A stretch of 64,000 nucleotides of DNA. It comes from Crotophaga sulcirostris (Eukaryota > Chordata > Aves > Cuculiformes > Crotophagidae). The DNA is taken from positions 548,902 to 612,901 of the forward strand of contig VYZB01000382.1 in NCBI GenBank assembly GCA_013397455.1. Direction: 5' to 3'. The position numbers and the translations under genes are program-made. A model generated the notes under the pieces. The model ran no database searches. It was given only the letters and a program-made list of their open reading frames with translations, and was not told the origin of the DNA. Shown here piece by piece: positions 50,361 through 61,900 of this stretch; position 1 is the stretch's first letter, and every line of letters begins with the position of its first letter.

Positions 50361-51683
50361 CTCTTTCACAAAGTCCATATTAGCCTGGTGTTAGTGCAAC
50401 CAACTTTATGAGAAAGCAATACTCAAGGCTGCATGCCGAATCAAGACTCCATGCTGGATCAAATGCAATAGAAGCATAAACTCTACTTTCTAATATCAGC
50501 ATCGAAGCAAATAGGCTACTGGTTATTTTAGATTATGATTTTTTTTCTCAGAATTTTTTTTTTCTTGTCTGAAGACTTTTATTTTGTCCTCAATAATTAA
50601 AAAGAAAAATTCAAAACATTTTGTGAAATCTTGAAACATTTCTGTAAGTCATAAAATGACTGAATGTAATTGCAACTAGTCCATAGCCCTGTAGAATACA
50701 AAAATTAAGTTACTGGGATCTATATAACCCTAAAGATCGAAGAATAGAGACTTTTACATAAGTTTATGTGATACTGTACAAAGGCTTAGATTCAGATTTC
50801 CTTATTGATTCGTCTTTCTATCTGGCAACATTTATGAATTTCTTACTAGACTGCAGAATTACAGAATATGTAAATTTGACTACTATAAAATAAAATATTC
50901 TCTGTCATTACTCCCCATCAAATGTAATGGGTATATAAACTACAGATTTTCTTTGATTTATACTTTGTTAATTTATCTGTAAGTGTGGAAAATTCAAGCT
51001 TGTTATAGATTTCAGATTTATGGACAACGTTGTCCTACACCCACTAATCCCACCAGGATTGAGTTTATGGATATTCGTTTTTGAAGCACAAGCAATGAGA
51101 AATTTAAAGCGGCACAACATTCAACAGGATGGTTGCTTTGTTCAAAGCTTAGACACAGTATTAAATACAAGTCTGAAGGGATGCTAACTGCTGTGAACAC
51201 CACAGTAGATGAATTAATTCAGTATTTCAAACTGACATGTTGGTTACATGTAAAAAATTTTGCAGTTCTGATGACTGAAGTCTATTTGTCTATAGAGAAC
51301 CTGCACCACAGAAAAAATCCCTGCACATTCTTGATAATTTGGTGTTAGTTGTTACCTGGATAAGTACTCTCCAGATAGTTTTTCAGGATCTTTGCCTTCT
51401 GCCAAAGACAGTGATTGCATTGTTAACCCTCTGAACAGTACGATGTGTACTGAAGCTGTGAGTGTGTTGACCCCCTGAAGTCAAAGTCAGAACACCCACC
51501 TGTCATGCATAATGGCGTGCACATGGAATATTGTCATGGAGTCGAGACCTAGAAAGGTTTAATGTATTGACTGTGTGAATGAACATGATCTATTGTAATG
51601 TCACATTATTTCCCATGGTAGGGGGTCAGCCTCTAGTTCAGGTTCTGCAGTGAAGAAGTTATTACTAAAATATGTGTGACGAC
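50361..51683. other. non-coding stretch between CR1 and LTR
   Basis: Unique sequence with no recognised repeat and no open frame above 71 codons. No retroviral internal sequence lies next to the LTR on this side. Confidence 0.6.
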
Positions 51684-51970
51684 TGTTATGGTTTGAGTTA
51701 AATCGGGGTCGGTTTCCTGACTCTGGCTCAGCCTAGTGTAAATCAACTTCATTTTTCTGAAAGAACTGCATGTTTTTCAGAGAGTTTCTCTCTAGAAGTG
51801 ATAACATTGAACACTGGTATGCAGAAAGCCCAATGTTTATACTCATTTCTCTAGTAACCAAGACCACCCTCAAGCTAGCGAAAAAAGCCACTCCTGCAGG
51901 AAGGGGTGGACAGGACAGGTGATCCCAGACTGACCAACAGAGTATTCCATCCCATATATGTCATACTCGG

Positions 51971-51976
51971 TATAAA
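51971..51976 (+). promoter_or_regulatory. LTR TATA box
   Basis: TATAAA in CTCGGTATAAACTTCAG, about 288 bases into the LTR and 278 bases before the polyadenylation signal. It is the likely U3 promoter element of the old provirus. Whether it still starts transcripts is unknown. Confidence 0.55.
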
Positions 51977-52248
51977 CTTCAGAGATCGTGAGGGTCTCTC
52001 TCTCTTCTGTGATGGCCGACATCCAGTGAGGACCTCACCTGCCTGATTCCTCCAGATTCTGGATCTGTGTGTTCCCGAACCCAGTTCCTGAGTTCAGCTC
52101 CCTCCTAGCTGTGGACCCATTTCACCACGTCTGCTCTACAGCATTCATGGTGACAAATAGTCCTTGAGGGGTGGGGGTGTGATCTCAGATATCTGTACAT
52201 GTTTTATTACTTTCTAATTATTTTCATCATTGTTATTATTATAACTTC

Positions 52249-52254
52249 ATTAAA
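52249..52254 (+). terminator. LTR polyadenylation signal
   Basis: ATTAAA, the common variant of AATAAA, downstream of the TATA box inside the LTR and followed by a T-rich stretch. This is the order expected for the R region. Confidence 0.5.
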
Positions 52255-52443
52255 TCTGTATTTTTATTTTCAAATCTACAAGCCTTTTTCCTCTCATTTT
52301 CCTTTCCCCTTCCCCTTGGGGGTGGGAGGAAGGGAATTTGGGAGCCGAACTGCACAGTTTTAGCTGCTGAAATGGATCATGGCTGAACCATGACAGTAAC
52401 CTCCTGGTAACACAGTTACTAAACATCAATCAAAGATCAAAGA

Positions 52444-52497
52444 CAAGGAAAAAAAATAAACAAAGGAAAAAAAATAAACAAAGGAAAAAAAGGAAAG
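52444..52497. repeat. A-rich 17-18-bp tandem repeat
   Basis: Three units start CAAGG or CAAAGG, each followed by an A-run, at 52444, 52461 and 52479. The first two end in TAAA and the last is altered to GGAAAG. It begins 49 bases after the LTR end. Confidence 0.85.
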
Positions 52498-52771
52498 CAA
52501 ATGACCAGCTTCTTCAAAACTTGTAGACCATTTCAGGAAGATACAAGCAGTTTAGACAGGCTGGCAGATACCAGTATGGCCCTAACTGGTTATTGCCACT
52601 TAGACTGTGACTGTGTCTACATCCACTACTGATTTAATAGTTTCTTCCTTCAGTACAGCCTAAATGGTTCTAACTCACACTTGAGGTCAGAATTTTGCAC
52701 TATCGTGTGACCCTCTGGTCACTTATATTACAGCCATGTGAACCTTGGATGTTCTTGTTGTGCAGCTTTCA

Positions 52772-52784
52772 TGCTGAGTCAGCA
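52772..52784. promoter_or_regulatory. perfect Maf recognition element (T-MARE)
   Basis: TGCTGAGTCAGCA is the complete 13-bp palindromic TRE-type Maf recognition element, containing an AP-1 site (TGAGTCA) flanked by TGC/GCA. It can be bound by large Maf dimers or by small Maf with NF-E2/Nrf or Bach partners. There is no promoter nearby, so an enhancer role is inferred, not seen. Confidence 0.55.
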
Positions 52785-55700
52785 TTTAGGCCAATAACTC
52801 TCTTACCAGGCCTTTTGACCCAGTAGTTTGCTGTTGCATCTACTGCAGAGGCTAATATTACCAAAGGATGACTGTATTCAAAATGGGCACCTATGAGTTA
52901 AGGCTCCACAGTCCAGTGAAAAATACAAATCTGAATAGTAAAAAACGGAACTTTGATTGTCACTATTTCTCCCCATTTTGGAGTGATGTTTTTTAAAGCA
53001 AATAACTTGACTTTCTAATTCTGAAGACAATAATTCTCAGAAGCATAAAAATTCTGTAAAATGTTAGTAATGTGTCAGTTCAACTATGCAGAACTTTACC
53101 CATACGTGTATATGTAGCAAATATTGACCTCAAGAGAATAAAACTCAGCCATCATCCGTAAATAAATTGAGTTGACAACAAGTTCACATAGTGCTGCAAG
53201 CAACATTTTGGAGCAGGTTTGTGTGTAGTGAAATCTGAAGGTTTGGAAGAACGTGGTGTGAAAACAACACCTACAGTTTCACTGAGTTGGAAATGCCAGG
53301 ATATCTGAGAGAAGACACGAATTCAGTACTTTCTGTGTTGGGTCACGAAAAAGAGTTAAAGATGGAATAATGTACAGGAGTTGAGTGTGGTATGAAGCTG
53401 TCTTCACATTCCTAGAGAAAAGTAATTTGGTTACAAACACAGCAATTATTTTTGTTGAAACCTAAATCTATATTTGCATTAAATAAAATACAGACTTTGA
53501 CTTTGGCTCTCCTTATTGCAAGATAGCATACAGTAATCAAATGCTAGTTTGGTACGGCAGACCTAATTCTTTAAGAAGGATTGGTTAAATTTATAAACAA
53601 AGATCTTGTATCAGGATAAATGTCCCTGACCGTATGTCTGTGGGACTGAAACTTGTCTGTGTGATAAAAAAAGCTGCATTGGTACTTAGAAAATGTGTGT
53701 TTCAGTCCTGATCCTGCCTAGAATTCCTGTATTATCTTTGAAATCTTGTTTTTAACGGTAAAGCAGGGATAAGACTATTTCCTCCAAAACATTCTTCATA
53801 TTACAAAATCTTTTGGTAAGGGACAATTGTATGTGCGTGTCCTGCATTGACCTTAGTAGGTCCTTGTGTAAATGAAGGTCCTAAGATATGTTGTAGCAAA
53901 GATAAACACTATAGAAGTGCAGAAGGTACCATTTGGTACAGATCTGGATCAGAAAATGCTGTTTTGACAAAACTAACAATTTTTTGGAGCTTAGTTCAGA
54001 TACTCATCACATTTCCACATGGGATTTTTCCTATTTGAGGAATAAATTTTTGAAAGAAAGCTCTTTCAAGACATTTAAGATACAAGACTTCTCAAGAGGA
54101 AATAGTTAAAATTTACATTTGGGGAGAAATTAATGTTTTTCTTCCAGATCAAGAAACAAAAATACTAAAATGTCACAATACCGGTAAACTGGAGAAAACG
54201 AGCATTTACAAGCTGAAAATACTCCTTGAAATGCTATTGACATTAGTGCTGTTATTAAATGCTATTTATTAAAAAAAAATCAAGACATTTTATGTCTTAT
54301 TGATATTATGAATCAAGACAGAGAAAGTAGAAAATAGTGTAGGCTTAAAAGCAGCCAATGTATATGTGTCCAACATCCAGGAAATAAAAAAAAAAGCCTT
54401 CTAAGAATCTGTGTTTAAATTTGTAATGGAAAAAACTCTTAAAATATTTAGCTGATGTATTCTTTGTGAATAAATTTCTCACTGAAATGTGTGATTTCAC
54501 TGAAAATTCAGCTAAGATTGCTTATGTTCTGCAGAATATTAACTCTAAAATCTTTTATATGTTTTGAATTCATTATCTTTTGTTTGCTTTTACCCTAATG
54601 TTGATACTTTCTCATTAATTTTGTTTACTTCAGTGTGTATGCTTTGTAGTATCCAGTTCAAAATTTAGAATTCTTTATAAACATAAAAGAGAACAAATCT
54701 AAATATGGATTCTTATTGTGGAACTATCTTTAAAATGCATTTTTCCCTGCTTTAACAATGTGTTTTCACTGTGACTTATGAACATTGTATGCACAGTAGT
54801 TGCTATAGAAGTCATATGAAGGGAAATTAAGTTTATAAGGATATCAGCTGCAGCAAAACTTTAGTGAATCACAGGTAATCCAAAGGTAATAGTATGTCCT
54901 GTTTCCCTTTTATTACCTTCTGCAATCTAATGTTTAGGATGATACTTTCATCTGTAGTAATGCCTATTTGGCTTGCCTAGTTCTATGAGAACTAGTTTTA
55001 AAACTAGCACTGAAATTTAATCTACTTTGCTTTTGGAATTTAAAATCTTAAAATGCAGGAATTGAAAAGACACCAATATCATTCCTATTATTCCTTCTCC
55101 TACCAATGAAGCAATGATAAGAAAGTAATAACTTAAAGTGAGTACTCCTTCTGAACTTTAACAGCTCTAAATCTGGAAAATTCAGAGAAAGGAGCAGAAT
55201 ACATTTTTTAACAGGCTTCAGACTGGAGAATATGTTTCCAAACCACAATATTTTTCACAGTATTTTTCCTTTGGGGTAGATAATCACTGGCAGTAAGTGA
55301 AGAACTGGAAAAAATCATAGTCCTGAGCAATATTTCAGGGTGTTTTGGAAACATTAAGAGCTGTTAATAGCTTTTGCCAGGAACAAAGGGAAGGTCAGAG
55401 AATTATGACAAAAAAGTTTCCTGAAAAACAATAGGCAAATCATTAATCCTTGTGTTAGCTCATGCCCAGACAAACAGAAAAGCATTTGACACTTCTGGGG
55501 ATTTTTTTTTTCTGGGGGCTTGGGTTGTTGTTGTCTACTTGTTTTTAAGATCAAGATTAGGATTCAGAAAAAGGATCTGTTAACACTTTGACTGATATTT
55601 TTATAAAATGCATAATTTCATTCTTCCTTTTACAAATGCCTTTTAGTTACAAGGTCTTACATGTATAGGGTCTTAAATTACCTTCAGCACTTACCGGGTG

Positions 55701-57034
55701 CACAGGGGTGTACACTCCTTGTATACAATGGAATTACTTATGTGAATGATATTAAATGGTGTAGGAGAGGTTGTGCTGACTGGGACAAAGTATGGAATTG
55801 ACAGAGAGCAAGATTTTCTCATAAATCTCAGTTCTATGGAGCGGAAGAACAGCACCAAGGATTTCCCAGCAGTCATAGAAATTCATAAATGTGAAGAGTC
55901 AAATTGAAATCTGCTGAGTTAATAGCAACTTCTTTATTTATTTCAGTAGAGACAGAGCTTTGCCACAAGGTCTTTCTGACACATTTTAATATAACATCTA
56001 AAAACATTCATTTTCTGATTATTTCTTTTTCCTTTTGGAGTTGCTTATGCATGTCTCCATCAAAGTACAAAGGTTGTGAATGAAAATGTCCTATTAGCTG
56101 GCTGCTCTTGTAGAAGTGTTTTTTCTTCTTGTATACTTCTCATAGAAGTATTTTTCTTGTAGTGATATTTGCTTTACACAACCATCATCTTTTCCTCTTC
56201 CCTCTTACAGTACTGTATGCTACACTGCACATTGTTTTGTGCAACCATTTCATTTTTAACCTGTGAAGCCTATCAGCAAATATGAAAAAAAAGAGAAGGA
56301 AAAAAAATAAAGATGACCTGATAGGAAACAGACCAATTAGGATTATTGCAAGGTTGCTGAGAATGAGGTATTTCTGCCTCTGCCTTTTTTTTTCCTCTAG
56401 CTGTTAGTACAGGAGCCCTGAAGGGCTCACTGCCTGTGCTATATCAGACAAAACACAATTGCACATTTTGTAGCTTATCTACCAGAGACAAAAGCAGCAG
56501 CAGAGATGCAGTTTTAGTGGAAGGCTTCTAAGCATACTTTCAATGCTATTTCTCAGAAATCTTCTGATGCTTGCAAAACCTCGGTCCAACTGACTGCAAG
56601 TGAGTCGGACTTCTTCCAGAGCACCTTTTATGTTGCGCTGTACTTTTTTCTCTTTCCTGACACTCACTTGCACTCCTCCCTCTCTCCCTATCTGATGGCA
56701 GTCTCACCATTGGCTTCAAAACACAGGAATTCTTCTACCACCTCATGAGGAGATGAGTTTAATGGAGTCATACTGAGAGATCTGACCATGAGAGGTTACG
56801 AAATACCCTGAAAAGAGACACAGGAGACCTGGTTACCCACAAAGTTCTGGATTGGCTGACTAATTCAGAGTTTCCACCTTGAGGCTAGTGTTGAGTTAGA
56901 AGCAGGGACCGCCTGCATTTTTCTTTCCTTAGATCTTTTTACTCTTTATAATCCTTAAATTTTGATAAGCATTAAATATTATTTGGGTCATTGACTTCGT
57001 ACATTTTAGTACTCCGTGAAGTCTTTCTTTGTTT
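52785..57034. other. non-coding stretch, no gene seen
   Basis: Unique AT-rich sequence. A weak MIR/L2-like feel at about 53700-53800 (CAGTCCTGATCCTGCC, later GGTAAAGCAGGGATAAGAC) is too eroded to call. A-runs occur at 54271 and 54386 and a T-run at 55503. No exon is supportable. Confidence 0.5.
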
Positions 57035-57852
57035 TGAACAGAATTGAAATCCAGAAATCGCAAGACTAATCTGATTACCTTCTACAACAAAATAACATTT
57101 TCTGACTACATAGGGAGAGCAGTGGATATTATTTGTCTGAACTTAGAAAAACATCTGACACTGTTTCCTGCAACCTTCCACTGGACAAAATGGTATGATA
57201 CGGTGTGGGTGGGAAGTCTGCAAGATGGATAGGAAATTGGCTCATAGGGTACACCCAGAGGATGATAATCAATGGTTTTCACTCTGGGTGGCAGCCAGTC
57301 ACAAGTGGGGTCCTCCAAGTAAGAATACTAGGTCTCATAGTTTTCAACATCTTCATAAATGATCTGGATGATGGGATTGAAAACACCCTCACCAAGTTTG
57401 CTGAGGGCACAAAATGAATGGTGAGGTGAACACATCAGAAGGGAGACCTAGACAGCCTGGAAGAGTGAGCTGGCAAGAACAGTGTGGAGATTAATAAAGA
57501 CAAGTGCAAAGTCCTGCACCTGTGATGACATGGCCAAAGAGCCCATTACAGACTAGGACGTGTATGGCTAAGGAGTAGCCTTACAGAAAGCGTCCTGGGT
57601 GTCCTGGTGGTCAACAAGCTGAACATGCATTAGCATTGGGTCACTGCAGCAAAGAAGGTGGATGAGATCCTGGACTGCATCTAGAGGGGCATTATGATCA
57701 GAGACAGAGGTGTGATCATCCTACTTAACTCAGTGCTTGTCAGGCTGCACCGGGAGAGCTGTGTCCAGTTCTGGCCCCCACAATTAAAGAAAGTTGCAGA
57801 CAGTAGGGAGGGAGTCCAAAGGAGGGCCATGAAGATAATCAAAGGGCTGTAG
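57035..57852 (+). mobile_element. CR1 LINE fragment lacking its 3' end
   Basis: A plus-strand CR1 segment of about 820 bases covers the reverse-transcriptase palm and thumb. It begins near CTAATCTGATTACCTTCTAC and ends at AAGATAATCAAAGGGCTG (57832-57849), where other CR1 copies go on into the C-terminal tail, 3' untranslated region and octamers. CR1 normally inserts with a complete 3' end, so the missing end implies a later deletion or a broken insertion. Confidence 0.9.
57044..57417 (+). pseudogene. CR1 reverse-transcriptase remnant, dead catalytic site
   Basis: Two open segments in different frames (57044-57232 and 57205-57417) carry reverse-transcriptase blocks: NLITFYNKIT, then AVDIICLNLEK (the Y-L-D-F-S-K-A-F-D region), then [35 protein letters not shown] and KFAEGTK. 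The catalytic F-A-D-D has become F-A-E-G (57397-57408). TGA follows two codons later, at 57415-57417. The enzyme is inactive. Confidence 0.9.
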
Positions 57853-60800
57853 AATAGGTGTTTTATCAAAAGATGGTATTTTTAGGCAGCTCAACTAATC
57901 TTTAAATATATAACTATATAATCAAATACTAAAAAGTTCAATTTCTTGGTGAATAGAAGTTGAAAAAAAGTGTTTTGAGGTATAAAATATTTTCTGCTAC
58001 TTTTTTCCCCAATTTCTATCTCATTTCCAACTAATGAGTTTTAAGTATGGCAGTTGCCACCAGCAATAATAAAATATCTCCCAGCGTATGGGGCTGATAA
58101 TCAAGATTTTCCTAAGCTTATCGTATTATAGGATTCCATACTGCTGTATCTATGCAGCAGTACACATTGTTAATCTGAGCAGCCCTGCTGACATAATGAA
58201 ATATAATTATTCTTTTCAATTGTTCATTTTAAATGTAATTGTATTTTTAAATTACTCTGCAATTTAATAAAATCATGGAATATAATTGCCTTCTTTCTAC
58301 ATGTACATGTTATAGAATAGTAAATTTTCTAAACTTCTTCATATTTTTCTGTCTTTATTTCAAACTTACGGTTAGCGGGATTTGAATGAATATCTAGTTA
58401 TTCTTCCTTCTGCATCGTATTGCTAATTTATTGACTGTTCTGGGCATAACCATAGTCTTTAACTTTTACATAATTTCTGAAGTAATCCTACTTGAAGTAA
58501 TATGGACCTCAATACTATCAATTTCCTAATTCTCCACAGATTAAACATAGAAACTTACTTGATCATGAGGTAACAATGTTTCCCAAAAGACAGCACAGAG
58601 CTGCATCACAAACGGAGAACAGTGGAGAAATTGAGAGTGGAGTCACAAGCATTTCCTAGCTGAAAATATTTCTATAGATGAGAAAAAGATTGCTTATCTT
58701 CTGGGTTGGTGTGTCTCAGGTGAATGGCATTTTTAACTGTGGAGCTTAAACTGAGTATCAGTTCCTGTTGATTTTTGCCTGTGACTGTAGGGATGGTGAA
58801 GTCTGTTCGGGTGAAGTCTATGCAGATTTACCAAAATAACCATGGACAGAAAAACAAGGGCAAGTCTTCATATCTCAGACTTGCTTACTTTATGTAGTGA
58901 AGCAGGTTCAGCAACAGACTTGCTTTATCAGCTGCTGAGTTACTGTTCTCAATATTTTTCTTAAAGTGGACAAAAAAATCCTATAAATCCATAGTGATTC
59001 CTGCTTCAGAGTTTTTACAACAGAGGAACTGAACTTGCTGCCAAGAAACTGAACTTGTAAATTTCACATTCAATAAAGATTTATGCCTTGAAGCTCAGCT
59101 AGTCAAGAACTAACATCCAGAAAGGGGGAATTTTGAAAGAAAAAGTGTTTTGTTTTGTTTCCAAGATGACCTTAAGAATATAATCCCGGAGATACTTTCC
59201 ATCAAATGAAGTAGGACCAGCTTCTTCTCTTTATAGCCCCATGTCCTGGCAGTAGCTCTAAATCCTTGAATACTTCAGATTTCCTGGCTAGTCTCTGTGT
59301 AATCTGTGGGAAACAAGTGGTTCCATTTCTGTGAAATGGGGAAGAATCGTGGCTGTGATGCCTCTGTAACAGCTCAAACAACGTCCATCTGGCATAACCT
59401 TTAATACCCTTATGTCTGTAGTGCGTAAGTCCTTCATGAAGATCAATTAATTAATCTTCATAATACTCAGGTGTTTTATCATCTCTGCTTTACTCAAGCC
59501 CTAGGAGATTAATAGAGATCAGACAAAAATGGTTTATGTATTGAACTACATTTTTAGAGGTCTGAGCTAATGATTTAACCAAGTTATCTATTTTATCTCC
59601 CTGCGTTCTCTCAATTTCTGATTTATTAAAAGCAAAAAAAAAAAAAGCAACCTTGTAATCTTTCTACAAATGTCAAGTATCAACACTTAATGCAATCCTT
59701 TCAGAGAGAGGGAAAGAATGAGAGAACTGCAGGAATTTTTTTTTAAATTGCTTGCTTTTATATTCCCTGTTCTGTACTCTCTGACTTCAAGGAGCTGCAT
59801 CAAAATAAACTGCTAAAGGATAAATCAAACAGGCAAGGGAATAATGAAAGCTACGAAGTCCTCCTGTAGGGAAATATCCTCCATCTCCATTCAGCTGGAA
59901 ATTTACTATTCCCAAGTTTTAGCATGATGCTAAAGAGAATCCTCAGGAATGGGGTGGAATGGATCCTTTCAGTGGTCAGAAATGCAGAGAGTTTGAATTT
60001 GGGCACAGAACTATAAGCCTCTGTCTTTAGTTCTATAAACTTATTTTCACAAATACTTGAGAGAAGATACATCTGAACAAAGCATTGTTCTGGAAATGCT
60101 GTTTCTATGCCTTTTGAATATATGAAACACCAACTCCTGAAGCAAAGTTCTTAGACACATGAACAGTAATGAAAGCTTTCATTGCTAAAATGATTAAAAA
60201 ACAGGGTACTACAAAGAAGGAACATGGTTTTAAGGATTTGCCCACATATTTCAACTTACAGTTAAGTGTAGAAATCAATGCACAAATTCTGGAAAGCTGA
60301 GAGTAGACATGTCAGCCGGATGTTTTCTATCTCGGACAGAATATATAATTCTCTGAAATAAATATGATACAAAATATATCACCAAATTCTAGAATTTAAA
60401 GCTCAGAAGATTCATCTCACTGCAGAGGTGGCAACCCTTTACTTCATCCAACTCTTATGCAGTTCAGAATTTGCTTCCCAGGGACTCTTCCTGCCCTTAA
60501 TAAGCTAAACTCTTGTATGTTTTTGCAGTTGGTCTTATGAAGATTTATCACCCTGCTTAGGAAGGCTGAAGGATTGGCTTCTGCTCATGTGGTTTGACCC
60601 CCCCTTGTCCGTAACACTTTTCCATCACATTTTCACCTAGGAACTTCTGTACTGAACCCAAACCTGCTGGATGGTTGGCCTAAATTATGTGAAGTTCAGT
60701 CACCAGGAGAGTTAAGTGTGGTGGGCCACTGACAAAGAGACAAGAGAGACGAAGGTGCAAGCAGTACTTGAGGCTTCTGCAATGGCAGGGAACTGATTAG

Positions 60801-60924
60801 GAGAGATATGCCCTCATGATCATAGCAGGAAATTCATGACCCGTGCTGTGCAGAAACATGAAAATATCCAAGGTTTCCCTCCTCCCCTTGAAGTTATTTT
60901 TTTTTAAAGTGTACCAGAAATTCT
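57853..60924. other. non-coding stretch, no gene seen
   Basis: AT-rich unique sequence with a poly-A run at 59634-59646. About 59280-59390 has a faint MIR CORE look (GGCTAGTCTCTGTGTAATC, then TTTCTGTGAAATGGGGAAGA), listed separately. Confidence 0.55.
59280..59390 (+). repeat. possible MIR/CORE-SINE 3' half
   Basis: CTAGTCTCTGTGTAATCTG with GGGAAACAAGT resembles the MIR CORE (CTAGCTGTGTGACCTTGGGC, then AAGTC). TTCCATTTCTGTGAAATGGG, followed by GAAGAAT, resembles TTCCTCATCTGTAAAATGGG followed by GATAAT. The match needs a gap of about 16 bases and is weak. Confidence 0.3.
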
Positions 60925-61900
60925 TGCCACAGCTTTGTGCTGTGAACTCATGTTGAGGCAACTACCTATGATGACCTCTAAGTCCCTTTCTCAATTACTT
61001 ATTTCCAAGATAGGAACTTGTACAACCTGTACTCTGTTTTCCCAGCTATCTTTTGTTACATTTGACCATACCAAATATACTTTCATTGTTTTGTGATCAT
61101 TTATCAAGTGATTCAGGTCTCCCTATAACCTATAACAGTAACCTGACCACTAAACATACTCTTTGATCTTATCAGTTACAGTGCTAGTAAAATTTTTGTA
61201 GCTTTAGCACAGTTACTGATAAAAATACAGCTCAAAAATCAATTCCCTATGGTCTTACAGCTAAAGCTCTATTCCTTCACTGTTTTTTCAGTATGAACTT
61301 CATTTTGAGATCCATAAGGGTACCACTTTTTAATTCATTGTACTGTCTTTTAGATAGAAAAACTTAAGATCTAAAACCTAAAATGGAATGTTAGTGAGTC
61401 TAGAAGAAATCCAAATATTTAATGAAATAACATGCCTCTATCATTTAGACCTGAAATTCAGACATAAAAAGAGAACAGTTGATTTGAAAAGACCTACATT
61501 CCATGAAATCAGGCTGGCTGATGTTCAGCATTTCCATAGCCTCTAACTTTAATTGACAGTCTCAAATGGGTTACATATTTTTTCTACAGTTCCCAGGATC
61601 CCTGCATTTATTCAGTTTTTTAATCCTGGCACTCCTCCAGTCCTCTGAAATTTCTATTTCAGTGTTTGTTAATTATGAATAGTAATGGATATACTCAGAG
61701 AGAATGTTCCTCAGCAGTTTCCTGGATTTAGGTTATTCTCTCCTGCTCAGTTTAATTGGCAAATCTTTCATTTTACTGCAGTTGCCCTCCATTTTTCCAT
61801 TGAAAAAGGAGGTGAGTGTTCTGTGCCCTTTGCAGCCATTTAAGGGATAGATTTCCCTTGTTTGTTAATAAGAAAATTTGCCAATCATTGCTAATTCTTT
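60925..61900 (-). mobile_element. very old CR1/L3-like LINE, reverse-transcriptase part
   Basis: Reading the plus strand left to right, the order of landmarks is that of a reversed CR1/L3 ORF2. AACTCATGTTGAGG with GACCTCTAAGTCCCTTTCTC equals the family's CTCATGTTCAGC...CCCCCAGGTCCCTTTC. ATTCAGGTCTCCCTATAACC equals the TTGTCTAGGTCCCTCTGTA stretch. AAAAATCAATTCCCTATGGT equals the ...GGATCCCTGTGGTACTCC stretch. GTTCCCAGGATCCCTGCA, then CACTCCTCCAGTCCTCTG (61591-61646), equal the GTAGTTCCCAGGATCCTCC...TTTTTCCAGTC stretch. No frame survives. It is more decayed than every other LINE in the window, so probably the oldest. Both ends are fuzzy and it may extend to about 62 kb. Confidence 0.7.

Larger units (their letters stand above)
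51684..52395 (+). mobile_element. solo LTR of an endogenous retrovirus
   Basis: A 712-bp unit starts TGTTATGGTTTGAG and ends GAACCATGACA. The ends are imperfect inverted repeats (the reverse of the end reads TGTCATGGTTC) bounded by TG and CA, as in retroviral LTRs. Inside, in the expected order, are a TATA box TATAAA at 51971-51976, an ATTAAA polyadenylation signal at 52249-52254, a pyrimidine run and a G-rich stretch. No gag, pol or env and no second LTR lie nearby, so it is a solo LTR left by recombination. The flanking five bases (ACGAC and GTAAC) do not form a clear target duplication. The avian ERVL-like class is my guess from the TGTxxTGGTTT start. Confidence 0.8.

Noticed and set aside
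53690..53810. MIR-like words (CAGTCCTGATCCTGCC, GGTAAAGCAGGGATAAGAC)
   Set aside because: Too short and spaced wrongly without large gaps; below what I can defend.
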